DNA from: Colletes latitarsis
Taxonomy: Eukaryota; Arthropoda; Insecta; Hymenoptera; Colletidae
Assembly (NCBI RefSeq): GCF_051014445.1
Contig: NC_135141.1
Location: 8,804,001 to 8,868,000, forward strand
DNA length: 64,000 bases
Direction of reading: 5' to 3'
Positions 9,812 through 20,190 of the stretch are shown here, one piece after another. Numbering within the stretch: the stretch's first letter is position 1; each line of letters opens with the position of its first letter. The position numbers were made by a program, and so were the translations under genes. Below the pieces are notes generated by a model. That model was given only the letters and a program-made list of their open reading frames with translations. It was not told the DNA's origin and searched no databases.

Positions 9812-12736
9812 GTCCTACAGGTGAACCTTAATAGGTACAGGCTGGCACAGGACCTGCTGTACCGGACGGCCGACGCGGTTCGGGCGGATGTTGTACTGGT
9901 CTCGGAGCCGTACAGGATCCTCCCGGATTGGGTCGGGGACGCTACGGGGTCGGCGGCCGTGTGGGTGACGGGTATAAATGGACTGCGCCACCTGACCGAC
10001 AGCGAAACCGTGGGAAACGGCTTCGCAGCCGTCAGGATCGAAGGGATGATGGTGTGCAGCTGCTATTATACACCGAGACTGAGACCGAGGGACCTGGACG
10101 CCGCCCTCCACGAGCTGGAACTTGAAAGGGCCAGCTGGGGCAGGGCTGCTGTTGGCGGAGATTTCAACGCCAGCTCGCCCGCGTGGGGGTCCAGGGCCTT
10201 CGATGTCAGGGGAAAGGGTGTGGCCCCGCAGGGGGTTTTTGACAGGATGGGCTTAATCCCGGTCATGACCTCTGGGGGACACACCTTCGAGAGAAATGGC
10301 CGTACGTCCAAGATTGATGTCCTGGCGTGCGACCCGGTGACCTTCCGTGGGGTGACCAGAAATGAGGTGCTCGGCATCTACTCGGCGTCCGACCACAGGT
10401 ACCTGCTGCACACCTGGGGGGTGAGGACCAATGGCCCCCCCCGCGACAATAGAGGGGGATGGAGGGTGAACACTCTCGACGTGGAAAGGCTCCTCGATGC
10501 CTTCGACCGGCTCACGGTAGATCTCCAAGCGCCCTTCTGGAGCGAAGGGGAGATGGAGGTCTTTCTGGATGCCTGCGAGGGGGCGTGCTCGGTTAGCATG
10601 GAACCCCGCAGGCAGACCCCCGTAGCACGGCGGTCCAAAGTATGGTGGACCCCGGAAATTGCAGAACTTCGGCGACTCGCCAATCGGAAGCACAGGCTAT
10701 ACCAGCGGGCCCTGAAGCGTGATAGGACATGGGCCGGGGCCCTTCGCGAAAGCTACAGGGAGGCCAGGAAGGCCCTCAGAAGAGATTGCGGCTTGGAAAA
10801 CATTGTGTGGGCAGGTCGAGGGTGATGTGTGGGGGAAACCCTATAGGGCGGTGATGAAAACCGTCAAGCCCCGTCCGGACCCGCCCCTGCTGTCCGCGGA
10901 GAAAGCGAGGGAGGTCGTGGAGGCCATGTTCCCCAGAGCCACGGGGGAGTCTTCACTCCGCAGCTTCGACCCGGGGTGGGAAGCGGCACTCGAGGGTTTT
11001 GGGCCGGTTGAACCCGGGGAGGTACTGGAGGCCAGTTCGAGGCTCAGGGTTGATCGGGCCCCGGGGATGGACAACGTCCCGGGGAGGGTGGTGGCGGTCA
11101 TCATTCGGAAGAGGACCGAGAGGGTGGCGTGCCTTTTCAACAGCTGCCTGCTGAGAGGGTACGTCCCCCCCAAGCTGAGGGAGCAGAGGTTGGTCCTGAT
11201 ACGTAAACAGGGGCGGGACCCTGGGTCCCCGGCCGCGTATCGGCCCCTCTGCCTCCTCAGTGTATGGGCTAAGACCTTTGAATCGGTTCTCAGAAACAGA
11301 CTGATGGCCGCCATCGGACCCAACGGGTTCTCGGACGATCAGTACGGCTTCCGGAAGGGGCGAAACACGGTCCAGGCCCTTGAAGTGGTGGCGGGGGTGG
11401 CCAGGGAGGCGAGGGCAAAACGTAGGTTTTGTATCCTGGTCGCCCTCGACATAAAAAACGCCTTCAACTCCCTGAGGTGGAGGCACATCCTGGAGGCGGG
11501 AATTGCACGCGGGATGCCGACGTATCTCACTAGGATCCTGGTGGGATACTTCCAGAACCGGAGGGTGTGGTACCACACCGACGAAGGGCTCGACTTCATC
11601 GAGGCCGAAATGGGGGTGCCACAGGGGTCGGTCTGGGGACCCACCCTTTGGAATCTGACGTATGACGGCGTCCTCAGGTGTGTCCTGGCCCCGGGATGTC
11701 GGATCGTGGGATATGCCGACGACATTGCCCTGGTGGTTACGGCGGGTACGGTGGGAGCCCTCGAGGAGCGTGCGAATCACTCCGTAAGGGTCGTCATGGA
11801 GTGGCTCGCCGAGCACGACTTGGAGGTGGCGCCCTCCAAGACGGAGGTTTTTTCCTTAAATAATAAAAGGATAGGGGACCTCAAAATTCAAGTCGCGGGG
11901 GTGGAGGTGAGACCCAGCACCCAGATTAAGTACCTGGGGGTCACTTTCGATAGAGGCTACAGATTCCGCGTGCACGTGGAACTGGTGGCCTCAAGGGCGG
12001 TGCGAGTCATGGCGGCTCTGGCTCGCATCATGCCTAATATCGGGGGGCCCGGGCAAGCGAAGAGTATGTTTTATTATCGGGTGCTGGAGTCGATTCTCCT
12101 ATATGCCTCCCCCATATGGGCTGTGGCCATCGAAACCGAGGCGAACAGAAAAAACCTCAGAAGGGCACAAAGGGTGGGGTTGGCCAGGGTGGTCAAGGTT
12201 TACCGTACCGTGTCCCTGGACGCCCTTAACGTGCTTGCGGGGGTTCCACCAATTGTGATGAAAATTAAGGAAAGAGCAGCATTGCACGCCCTGGATAGAG
12301 CAGAACAGGCCGGGAGGGGGCCGGGAGGGGGGCAAAATGTAAATTGGCCGCACCTTGAAGCGGAAAGGGAGAGAATACGCGAAGATACACCTGCGCTCCT
12401 GGCAGCAACAATGGCAGGAGAAATGCAGGGAAAAAACCACATTTGGATGGATCCCCAGCATACGTGAGTGGGTTGGAAGGGGACACGGAGCCCTTACGTA
12501 CCACCTCACCCAGGCACTTACCGGTCATGGGTGCTTTAATGAGTTTAGGCATAGGATCGGTAAGGCTGCCTGTGGTATATGTTGGTATGGCTGCGGGGTG
12601 GTAGATACGGCGGAGCACACGATTTGTGGGTGCCGAAAATGGGAGAGTAGGAGAAGGGAGTTGGCGGTCACCCTCAGGCTGGAGAGGGTCACGATTGGCG
12701 ACCTGGGGAGGAAGATGTTAGAGGGAAACCAGAGGG
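9812..12736 (+). pseudogene. retrotransposon ORF2 (APE endonuclease, reverse transcriptase), two frameshifts, 3'-truncated
   Basis: The protein would nick the target and copy the element RNA by target-primed reverse transcription. The endonuclease is in the frame of 9821. Counting from GTG 9821, it shows N2, E29 (SEPY), D114 and N116 (GGDFN), D166 (KID) and S190-D191-H192, so all expected APE-type catalytic positions are present. Near 10770-10790 the frame moves by one base, and reverse transcriptase continues with YRPLCLLS, QYGFRKGRNT, motif A VALDIKNAF, motif B GVPQGSVWGP and motif C GYADD. A second one-base shift lies near 12365-12390. After it comes the C-terminal cysteine motif CGICWYGC...DTAEHTICGC. 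The family normally has further C-terminal residues and a 3' UTR. Here the frame enters satellite and stops at 12820-12822. No in-frame ATG exists at the expected start: the frame opens after a stop at 9794-9796, and GTG at 9821 overlaps the ORF1 stop. Confidence 0.92.
9821..9824 (+). promoter_or_regulatory. ORF1 stop / ORF2 start overlap (GTGA)
   Basis: The ORF1 stop TGA (9822-9824) overlaps GTG (9821-9823), the first codon of the conserved ORF2 sequence NLNRYRLAQ. In related R1-clade elements ORF2 is translated by stop-start coupling at overlaps such as ATGA or TAATG. GTGA here looks like ATGA with one transition. That it once served as a coupled start is inference. Confidence 0.5.
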
Positions 12737-12742
12737 ATTTGC
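12737..12742. other. candidate target-site duplication, right of retrotransposon
   Basis: ATTTGC at the resumption of satellite, matching 4875-4880. The exact junction is ambiguous between about 12731 and 12737, because the element ends in AGAGGG and the satellite variant here also has GGG before ATTTGC. Confidence 0.5.
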
Positions 12743-13442
12743 CCTCATCTGGCTCATACTTTCGCATTTATCGCATACTTGTTGGCCAGATCCTGAGTTT
12801 TCTTCTGGTTTGGATCGCGTAGTAATGTCGTACCACACTGAAACAGTCAATTAAACCTGGCTTCGATCAATATTTTAAAGGATAACACCGGTTAGGTTTG
12901 TGTTAGGTCTGGTATTTGCAACCATCTGGCACATACTTTCGCATTTATCGCAACTTGTCGACCAGATCCTGGGGTTTTCCGGTTTGGATCACGTAGTAAT
13001 ATGGTACCACACTGAAACTGTTAATTAAACTTGGATTGGACCAATATTTTAGAGTATAACACCGGTTAGGTCTGGGTTATGTCTGGGATTTGCCCTCATC
13101 TGCCTCATACTTTCGCATCATTCGCAAACTTGTTCGCCAGATCCTGGGTTTTCCTCTGATTTGGATCACGTAGTAATGTCGTACCACACTGAAACAGTCA
13201 ATTAAACCTGGTTTCCATGTATATTTTAGAGGATAACACCGGTTAGGTTAGGGTTATGTCTGGGATTGGCCCTCATCAGGCTCATACTATCGCATCTTTC
13301 GCATACTTGTTAGCCAGATCCTGGGTTTTTTCTGGTTTTGATCACGTAGGAACGTGGTACCACACTGAAGCATTCCACTAAACCTGGATTCGATCTATAT
13401 TATAGAAGATAACGCCGGTTAGGTCATGGTTATGTCTGGGAT

Positions 13443-14145
13443 TTGCCCTCATCTGGCTCATACTTTCGCATCTTTCGCATACCTGTTGGCCATATCCTGG
13501 GGTTTTCTGGTTTGGATCACGTAGTAATGTGGTACCACACTGAAACAGTCAAATCAACCTGGATTCGGACAATATTTCAGAGGATAACAACGGATAGGTT
13601 TGTGTTAGGTCTGGTATTTGCAATCATCTGGCTCATACTTTCGCATTAATCGCATACTTGTTGGCCAGATCCTGGGTTTGCTTCTGGTTTGGATCACGTA
13701 GTAATGTGGTACCACACTGAAACTGTCAATTAAACTTGTATTGGATCAATATCTTAGAGGATAACACTGGCTAGGTCTGGGTTATGTCTGGGATTTGCCC
13801 TCATCTGGCTCATACTTTCGCATTTATCGCATACTTGTTGGCCATATCCTGGGGTTTTCTGGTTTGGATCACGTAGTAATGTGGTACCACACTGAAACAG
13901 TCAAATCAACCTGGATTCGGACAATATTTCAGAGGATAACAACGGATAGGTTTGTGTTAGGTCTGGTATTTGCAATCATCTGGCTCATACTTTCGCATTA
14001 ATCGCATACTTGTCGGCCAGATCCTGGGGTTTTCCGGTTTGGATCTCGTAGTAATATGGTACCACACTGAAACTGTTAATTAAACTTGGATTGGACCAAT
14101 ATTTTAGAGGATAACAACGGATAGGTTTGTGTTAGGTCTGGTATT
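13443..14145. repeat. 352-bp dimeric higher-order repeat
   Basis: Two-monomer units repeat with an offset of 352 bp (13443 and 13795) and are almost identical. They are marked by AGTCAAATCAACC, CGGACAATATTTCAGAGG and ATAACAACGGATAGG. A third partial unit carrying ATAACAACGGATAGG is at about 14107. This is a short, local and probably recent duplication. Confidence 0.8.
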
Positions 14146-14838
14146 TGCAATCATCTGGCTCATACTTTCGCATTAATCGCATACTTGTTGGCCAGATCCT
14201 GGGTTTTCTTCTGGTCTGGATCGCGTAGTAACGTCGTACCAAACTGAAACAGTGAATTAAACCAGCTCTCGATCAAAATTTTAAAGGAAAACGCAGGTTG
14301 GGTCTCGTTTAGATAGGCAATTTGCCCTCATCTGGCTCATACGTTCGCATATTTGACAAAATTCTTGGCCAGATCCTGGGTTTTCTTCTGGTTTGGATAA
14401 CTCTGATATAGTCAATTAAACCTGGTTTCGATCAATATTTTAGAGGATAACACCGGTTTTGTCTGGTTTTTGTCTGGAATTTGCCCTCATCTGGCTCATA
14501 CATTCGCATTTTTCGCATACCTGTTGGGCAGATCCTGGGGTTTTCTGGTTTGGATCAGGATGTAATGTGGTACCATACTCAAACAGTCAATTAAACCTGC
14601 ATTCGATCAATACTTTAGAGGATAACACCGGCTAGGTTTGTGTTAGGTCTGGTATTTGCAATCATCTGGCTGATACTGTCGCATCTTTCGCATACTTGTT
14701 GGCCAGATCCTGGGGTTTTCTGGTTTGGATCACGTAGTAATGCGGTAACACACTGAAGCAGTCAATTAAACCTGCATTCGATCAATACTTTAGTGGATAA
14801 CACCGGTTAGGTTTGTGTTAGGACTGTTATTTGCAATC

Positions 14839-14843
14839 ATCTG
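14839..14843. other. target-site duplication of element A (left)
   Basis: ATCTG precedes the element and is repeated at 16726-16730. Removing the element and one copy restores the satellite consensus GCAATCATCTGGCTCATAC. Confidence 0.85.
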
Positions 14844-15635
14844 TGTTTAAATATCGCGTTAATTGACGGATTTGAAAACCGTTTAGAGAAATATTCAAGT
14901 TAACGTGAATTATAACTGAGAACCATAAATTCCTCATACGGTATTGTTTTTCGTGTACGCGACATTCCAGAGACTCTCTGATGCGTTGTTCGGACACGGA
15001 ACGATACAGGTTAGAAAAACCATACGCGAGTGTTGGTTGCTCTCAGTCACGTGATCGACCCAATATATTTACTTGGGATCGATCGTCGAAGATCCATAAA
15101 CAGAGAGGGTAGAGGAATATTGAAATTAAGCAGAGATAGACATTGAAGAGCAGGGATAGCGCCGCGAGGTGGTGTTTACCCCTCTCGTGGCCGCGACTGC
15201 GGATGTCTGTTCGCTTCTTAGCTTCGAGACTCGATAGCGAGTCCGCGCAGCGAGCAGATCGACAAACGATTCCGCTCCGCGACGAAACCAAATCTCCGAA
15301 TATAGGTTCTGAGAACACTCGAACCTTTCGTTGAGAAGTTTAAATTATTGCTCAAAATTAACTAAATCGGTGAGGCATTTTATCAGCCCCGATTATTGAC
15401 TGTACAATCTCGCCGAATAGCACGTGACGCTCGAGTTACGCGGTTGTGTGAGGGAATTGATAAACTTCGGTTCCCGCTTGGCGAGATTATTAATAAAATT
15501 TAAAAGACTGTGGGTTTTCGTCCAACTTTCATGTGACGTTTGTGCTACGCGGTCATGAAAGGGGAATCGAGATAAGAATCGTTTTCCGTGTGTCGAAACT
15601 CCAGTCTCAGCAAGGGCTACGGCCCGATCAGTACT

Positions 15636-15875
15636 GACGACTCCACGGACTACTGCATTTGACGCGGTCGTAAGGCTGACTTTCCAACGTCTCGCTGCAA
15701 CCAGCGGTCGTCGGAAGTCCAGTTTCGGCCAGTGGCTACGGCCAACTCACTACTGATTTCTCCACGGACTGCTGCATTTGACGCGGTCGTGTGAGGCTGA
15801 TTATCTTCACGTGACGTTTGAGTTTCGCGGTCGTGTAAGAATTTGTCGTACGGACTGCTGCATTTGACGCGGTCG
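15636..15875. repeat. short direct repeats inside element A
   Basis: CACGGACTRCTGCATTTGAC followed by GCGGTCGT recurs at about 15645, 15765 and 15855 (the last begins TACGGACTG). A second motif, CAYGTGACG with a following CGCGGT, recurs at about 15422, 15531 and 15808. Interleaved short repeats of this kind are common in LTR U3 enhancer regions. Function here is not shown. Confidence 0.65.
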
Positions 15876-16525
15876 TGCGACAAGTTGAATTGTCCGCACG
15901 GTTTTGTATATCACCCCTAGGGTGGTCTCTGACCGATACCCTACGTGGGCTCACCGTTTCTCAGGTCGGGGCTAAGAAATTCCGGACTTCTTAGCTCAAC
16001 CTGCTCGAGCAACGCTCCTTGACCGCCAGTGAGTACGTACCCTGTGCGTAGAGCAACGCATAATGAGCACCGTGGTGTATGCTCCTTTAAACGTAAGACG
16101 CTACGTGCGCCGTTAAGGGCTACACCACACCGCGTCTTGTACGCAGGGAACGGTGAGAAACTGCGGTTTGGACAGCATTTGGAGCTTTACGACCTCCACC
16201 TGTTGTCCTTTCCTGCGGCATTCAACGATCGCTAAAAAGCGGAGAATTGAGAAATTAGATCTCTTCTTCCGCACAGCGATCGAACGTTCTCGATTTGTGA
16301 GAACGTTCACATATACAGTCCACTTATACATATCTCAGTTCGTCGAGACGTGTCTGTAATCTCCGCTCTTGAGTGCGAACGGCACAGACAGGAGCGTGCG
16401 AGATAGAGCGAGACAGGCGACGCGACAAGCGTTAATAGGTATTTAAATCCAGCCTTGTCTTTCCTTGTTACAGAACAACACATCGCGAACTTGGCCAGGA
16501 GCAGCCGGCCCAGGTTTTTTCCACC

Positions 16526-16544
16526 AGACGTCGGACCGACGTCT
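16526..16544. repeat. 19-bp near-perfect hairpin in element A
   Basis: AGACGTCGG and CCGACGTCT form perfect 9-bp arms around a single A, followed after six bases by T-rich sequence (about 16551-16574). It could fold as RNA or as a cruciform. Role unknown. Confidence 0.6.
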
Positions 16545-17760
16545 AGGCGGTTTTTTTCCTTTTTTTCTTTTTTTGATTAAAAATAAACGTTAATTTCATT
16601 GAGCAAAAATCAGGTGCATCAATTTATTCAAACTTTTTCCCAGTGTCCTTTCCCTCGTAATCCGGACCACGTCAGACTAAAATAACCCCCCCCCCCCCCC
16701 TTAGGGCGGTTAAAGTCTTTAAACAATCTGGCTCATACTATCGCATTAATCGCATACTTGTTGGCCAGATCGTGGGTTTCTTCAGGATTGGATAACGTAG
16801 TAATGCGGTACCACACTGAAGCAGTCAATTAAACCTGCATTCGATCAATACTTTAGAGGATAACACCGGTTAGGTTTGTGTTAGGTCTGGCATTTGCAAT
16901 CATCTGGCTGATACTGTCGCATCTTTCGCATACTTGTTGGCCAGATCCTAGGGTTTTACTGGTTTGAATCACGTAGTAATGTGGTACCACACTGAGGCAG
17001 TCAATTAAACCTGGTTTCGATCTATATTCTAGATGATAACACCGGTTAGGTCTTGGTTGTGTCTGGGATCTGCCCTCATCTGGCTCATAATTTCGCATTC
17101 TTCGCATACTTGTTGGCCAGATCCTGGGTTCTTTCTGTCTTGGATCACGTAGTAATGTGGTATCACACTGAAACAGTGAATTAAACCAGCTCTCGATCAA
17201 AATTTTAAAGGAAAACACAGGTTGGGTCTCGTTTAGATAGGCAATTTGCCCTCATCTGGCTCATACGATCGCATATTTGACAAAATTCTTGGCCAGATCC
17301 TGGGTTTTTTTCTGGTTTGGATAACTCTGATATAGTCAATTAAACCTGGTTTCGATCTATATTTTAGAGGATAACACCGGTTTTGTCTGGTTTTTGTCTG
17401 GGATTTGCCCTCATCTGGCTCATACATTCGCATTTTTCGCATACCTGTTGGGCAGATCCTGGGGTTTTCTGGTTTGGATCACGAAGTAATGTGGTACCAC
17501 ACTCAAACAGTCAATTGAACCTGGTTTCGATCTATATTCTAGAGGATAACACCGGCTGGGTCTGGGTTATGTCTGGCATTTGCCCTCATCTGGCTCATAC
17601 TATCGCATCTTTCGCATACCTGTTGGCCAGTTCCTGGGCTTTTTCTGGTTTGGATAACCCTGAAACAGTCAATTAAACCAGGACTCGATGTATATTTTAG
17701 AGGATAACACCGGTTGGGTCTGGGTTATGTGTGGCATTTGCCCTCATCTGGCTCATACAT

Positions 17761-20190
17761 TCGCATCATTCGCATACCTGTTGGCCAGATCGTGGGTTTT
17801 CTTCTGGTTTGGATAACTCTGAAACAGTCAATTAAACCTGGTTTCGATGTATATTTTAGAGGATAACACCGGCTGGGTCTGGGTTATGTCTGGCATTTGC
17901 CCTCATTTGGCTCATACTTTCGCATCTTTCGCATACCTGTTGGCCAGATCCTGGGCTATTTCTAGTTTGGATCACGCAGTAATGTGGTACCACACTGAAA
18001 CTGTCAATTAAACCAGGTTTCGATTTATATTTTAGAGGATAACACCGGTTAGGTCAGGGTTACGTCTGGGATTTGCCATCATCTGGCTCATACTATCGCA
18101 TCTTTCGCATCCCTGTTGGCCAGATCGTGGGTTTCTACTGGTTTGTATCACGCAGTAATGTCGTACCACACTCAAACAGTCAACTAAATCTGGTTTCGAT
18201 CTATATTCTAGAGGATAACACCGGTTAGGTCTCGGTTATGTCTGGGATTTGCCTTCATCTGGCTCACAATTTCGCATTCCTCGCATACTTGTTGGCCAGA
18301 TCCTGGTCTATTTCTGGTTTGGATCACGCAGTAATGTAGTACCACACTGAAACTGTCAATTAAACCAGGTTTCGATTTATATTTTAGAGGATAACAACGG
18401 TTAGGTCAGGGTTACGTCTGGGATTTGCCATCATCTGGCTCATACTATCGCATCTTTCGCATCCCTGTTGGCCAGATCCTGGGCTTTTTGTGGTTTGGAT
18501 AAACCTGAAACAGTCAATTAAACCTGGTTTCGATGTATATTTTAGAGGATAACACCGGCTGGGTCTAGGTTATGTCTGGCATTTGCCCTCATCTGGCTCA
18601 TACTTTCGCATCTTTCGCATACCTGTTGGCCAGATCCTGGGGTTTTCTGGTTTGGTTCACGTAGTAATGTGGTACCACACTGAAACTGTCAATTAAACCT
18701 GGTTTCGATCTATATTTTAGAGGATAACACCGGTTTGGTCTGGCTTATGTCTGGGATTTGCCCTCATCTGGCTCATACTTTCGCATTTATCGCAAACTTG
18801 TTCCACAGATCCTGGGTTATCCTCTCGTTTGGATCGCGTAGTAATGTAGTACCACACTGAAACAGTCAATTAAACCTGGTCTCGATCAATATTTTAAAGG
18901 ATAACACCGGTTAGGTCTGGGTTATGTCTGCGATATGCCCTCATCTGGCTCATACGTTCGCTTTTTTCTCATACTTGTTGGCCAGATCCTGGGTTTTCTT
19001 CTGGTTTGCATAACGTAGTAATGCGGTACCACACTGAAGCAGTCAATTAAACCTGCATTCGATGAATACTTTAGAGGATAACACCGGTTAGGTTTGTGTT
19101 AGGTCTGGTATTTGCAATCGTCAGGCTCATACTTTCGTATTTATAGCATACTTGTAGGCTAGATCATAGGGTTTTACTGGTTTGGATCACGTAGTAATGT
19201 GGTACCACACTGAAACAGTCAGCTAGACCTGGATTGGATCAATATTTTAGAGGATGACACCGGATAGGTTTGTGTTCAGTCTGGTATTTGCAATGATCTG
19301 GCTCATACTTTCGCATTTTTCGCTAACTTGTTGGCCAGATCCTAGGGTTTTACTGGTTTGAATCACGTAGTAATGCGGTACCACACTGAAACAGTCAATT
19401 AAACCTGGATTGGATCAATATTTTAGAGGATATCACAGGTTATGTCTGGGTTATATCTGGGATTTGCCCACATCTGGCTCATACTTTCGCAATTTCATAT
19501 GTTTGTTGGACGGATCCTGGGTTTTTTTCTGGTTTGGATCACGTAGTAACGTGGTACCACACTGAAACACTCAATTAAACCTGGCCTCGATCAATATTTT
19601 AAAGGATAACACCGGTTAGGTTTGTTTTAGGTCTGGGATTTGGAATCATCTAGCTCATACTTTCGCATCTCTCGCATACCTGTTGACCAGATCCTGGGCT
19701 TTTTCTGGTTTGGATCACGAAGTAATGTGATACCACACTGAAACAGTCAATTAAACCTGGTTTCGATCTATATTCTAGAGGATAACACCGGTTAGGTCAG
19801 GGTTACGTCTGGGATTTGCCATCATCTGGCTCATACTATCGCATCTTTCGCATCCCTGTTGGCCAGATCGTGGGTTTCTACTGGTTTGTATAACGCAGTA
19901 ATGTCGTACCACACTCAAACAGTCTACTAAACCTGGTTTCGATCTATATTCTAGAGGATAACACCGGTTAGGTCTCGGTTATGTCTGGGATTTGCCTTCA
20001 TCTGGCTCACAATTTCGCAATCCTCGCATACTTGTTGGCCAGATCCTGGTCTATTTCTGGTTTGGATCACGCAGTAATGTAGTACCACACTGAAACTGTC
20101 AATTAAACCAGGTTTCGATTTATATTTTAGAGGATAACAACGGTTAGGTCAGGGTTACGTCTGGGATTTGCCATCATCTGGCTCATACTA
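17761..20190. repeat. 2,430-bp tandem duplication, first unit
   Basis: TCGCATCATTCGCATACC at 17761 recurs at 20191 and 22602 (offsets 2,430 and 2,411). The sequence 17761-19770 matches 20191-22200 with only about half a dozen single-base differences seen by eye. The unit is roughly 14 monomers long and includes several palindrome-less monomers. Confidence 0.85.

Larger units (their letters stand above)
7493..9824 (+). pseudogene. retrotransposon ORF1 (Gag-like nucleic-acid-binding protein), one frameshift
   Basis: The first ATG of the long frame is at 7493 (MDMDKEKRLS). The frame runs to a stop at 8227, while the continuation is open in the next frame from just inside a run of nine G at 8197-8205. 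One extra base in that run explains the break, and the coding character continues on both sides. The N-terminal part is charged and low-complexity. A possible coiled coil follows (about 8283-8460), then three TQT motifs (8562, 8601, 8670), a highly basic stretch, and the conserved R1-type region beginning KTYAEVFRSL. Two CX2CX4HX4C knuckles lie at 9564-9605 and 9633-9674, and a third irregular C-X2-C...H...C at 9690-9758. The protein would bind the element RNA and form the ribonucleoprotein. The stop TGA at 9822 overlaps the start of ORF2. The break could be a real mutation or a homopolymer sequencing error. Confidence 0.88.
4881..12736 (+). mobile_element. R1-clade non-LTR retrotransposon (degenerate)
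   Basis: A 7.86-kb insertion interrupting the satellite. In order it has a 2.6-kb 5' region with GC-rich promoter-like repeats, an ORF1 with three cysteine knuckles, and an ORF2 with an APE-type endonuclease followed by reverse transcriptase and the start of a C-terminal cysteine motif. This two-ORF layout, the NLNR...AQDLL opening of ORF2, and the GVPQGSVWGP and YADD motifs are those of the R1 clade (R1, TRAS, SART and relatives), many of which insert into specific repeated targets. ORF1 carries one frameshift and ORF2 two, so the copy is inactive as read. ORF2 lacks its last part and there is no 3' UTR or poly(A), so the 3' end is truncated. Coding strand composition is strongly G-rich, unlike the AT-rich satellite around it. 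Only one copy is present in the window. Confidence 0.93.
12737..14843. repeat. ~176-bp satellite array between the retrotransposon and LTR-like element A
   Basis: The satellite resumes at ATTTGCCCTCATCTGGCTCA, in the same monomer phase in which it stopped at 4880. It holds about twelve monomers. One monomer near 14391 lacks the GTAGTAATGTGGTACCACA segment. The segment at about 14235-14560, including that short monomer, recurs at about 17167-17480, so the two were neighbours before element A inserted. No gene seen. Confidence 0.96.
14844..16725 (-). mobile_element. LTR-like element A (probable solo LTR), 1,882 bp
   Basis: The insertion begins TGTTTAAA and ends TTTAAACA, so it has TG...CA termini and an 8-bp terminal inverted repeat, flanked by the 5-bp duplication ATCTG. 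These are hallmarks of LTR retrotransposon ends, with the target-duplication size found in Ty3/Gypsy and BEL/Pao elements. No gag-pol frame, tRNA-type primer site or second LTR is visible, so a solo LTR or a non-autonomous element fits best. It is a diverged relative of element B in the opposite orientation. The reverse complement of 14844-14878 matches the end of B. TACGCGACATTCCAGAG at 14956 matches the reverse complement of 33783-33799, and 16145-16216 matches the reverse complement of about 32608-32680. Orientation is assigned from the putative promoter of B, so it is relative only. A C15 run sits 25 bp from the right end. Confidence 0.72.

Noticed and set aside
10953..11816. Long minus-strand frame opposite reverse transcriptase (287 codons)
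   Set aside because: Antisense shadow; the plus strand has all reverse transcriptase motifs here.
14844..16725. Element A as a DNA transposon because of its 8-bp inverted ends
   Set aside because: Ends are TG...CA with a 5-bp duplication and extensive inverted repeats are lacking, which fits LTR ends better; not fully excluded.
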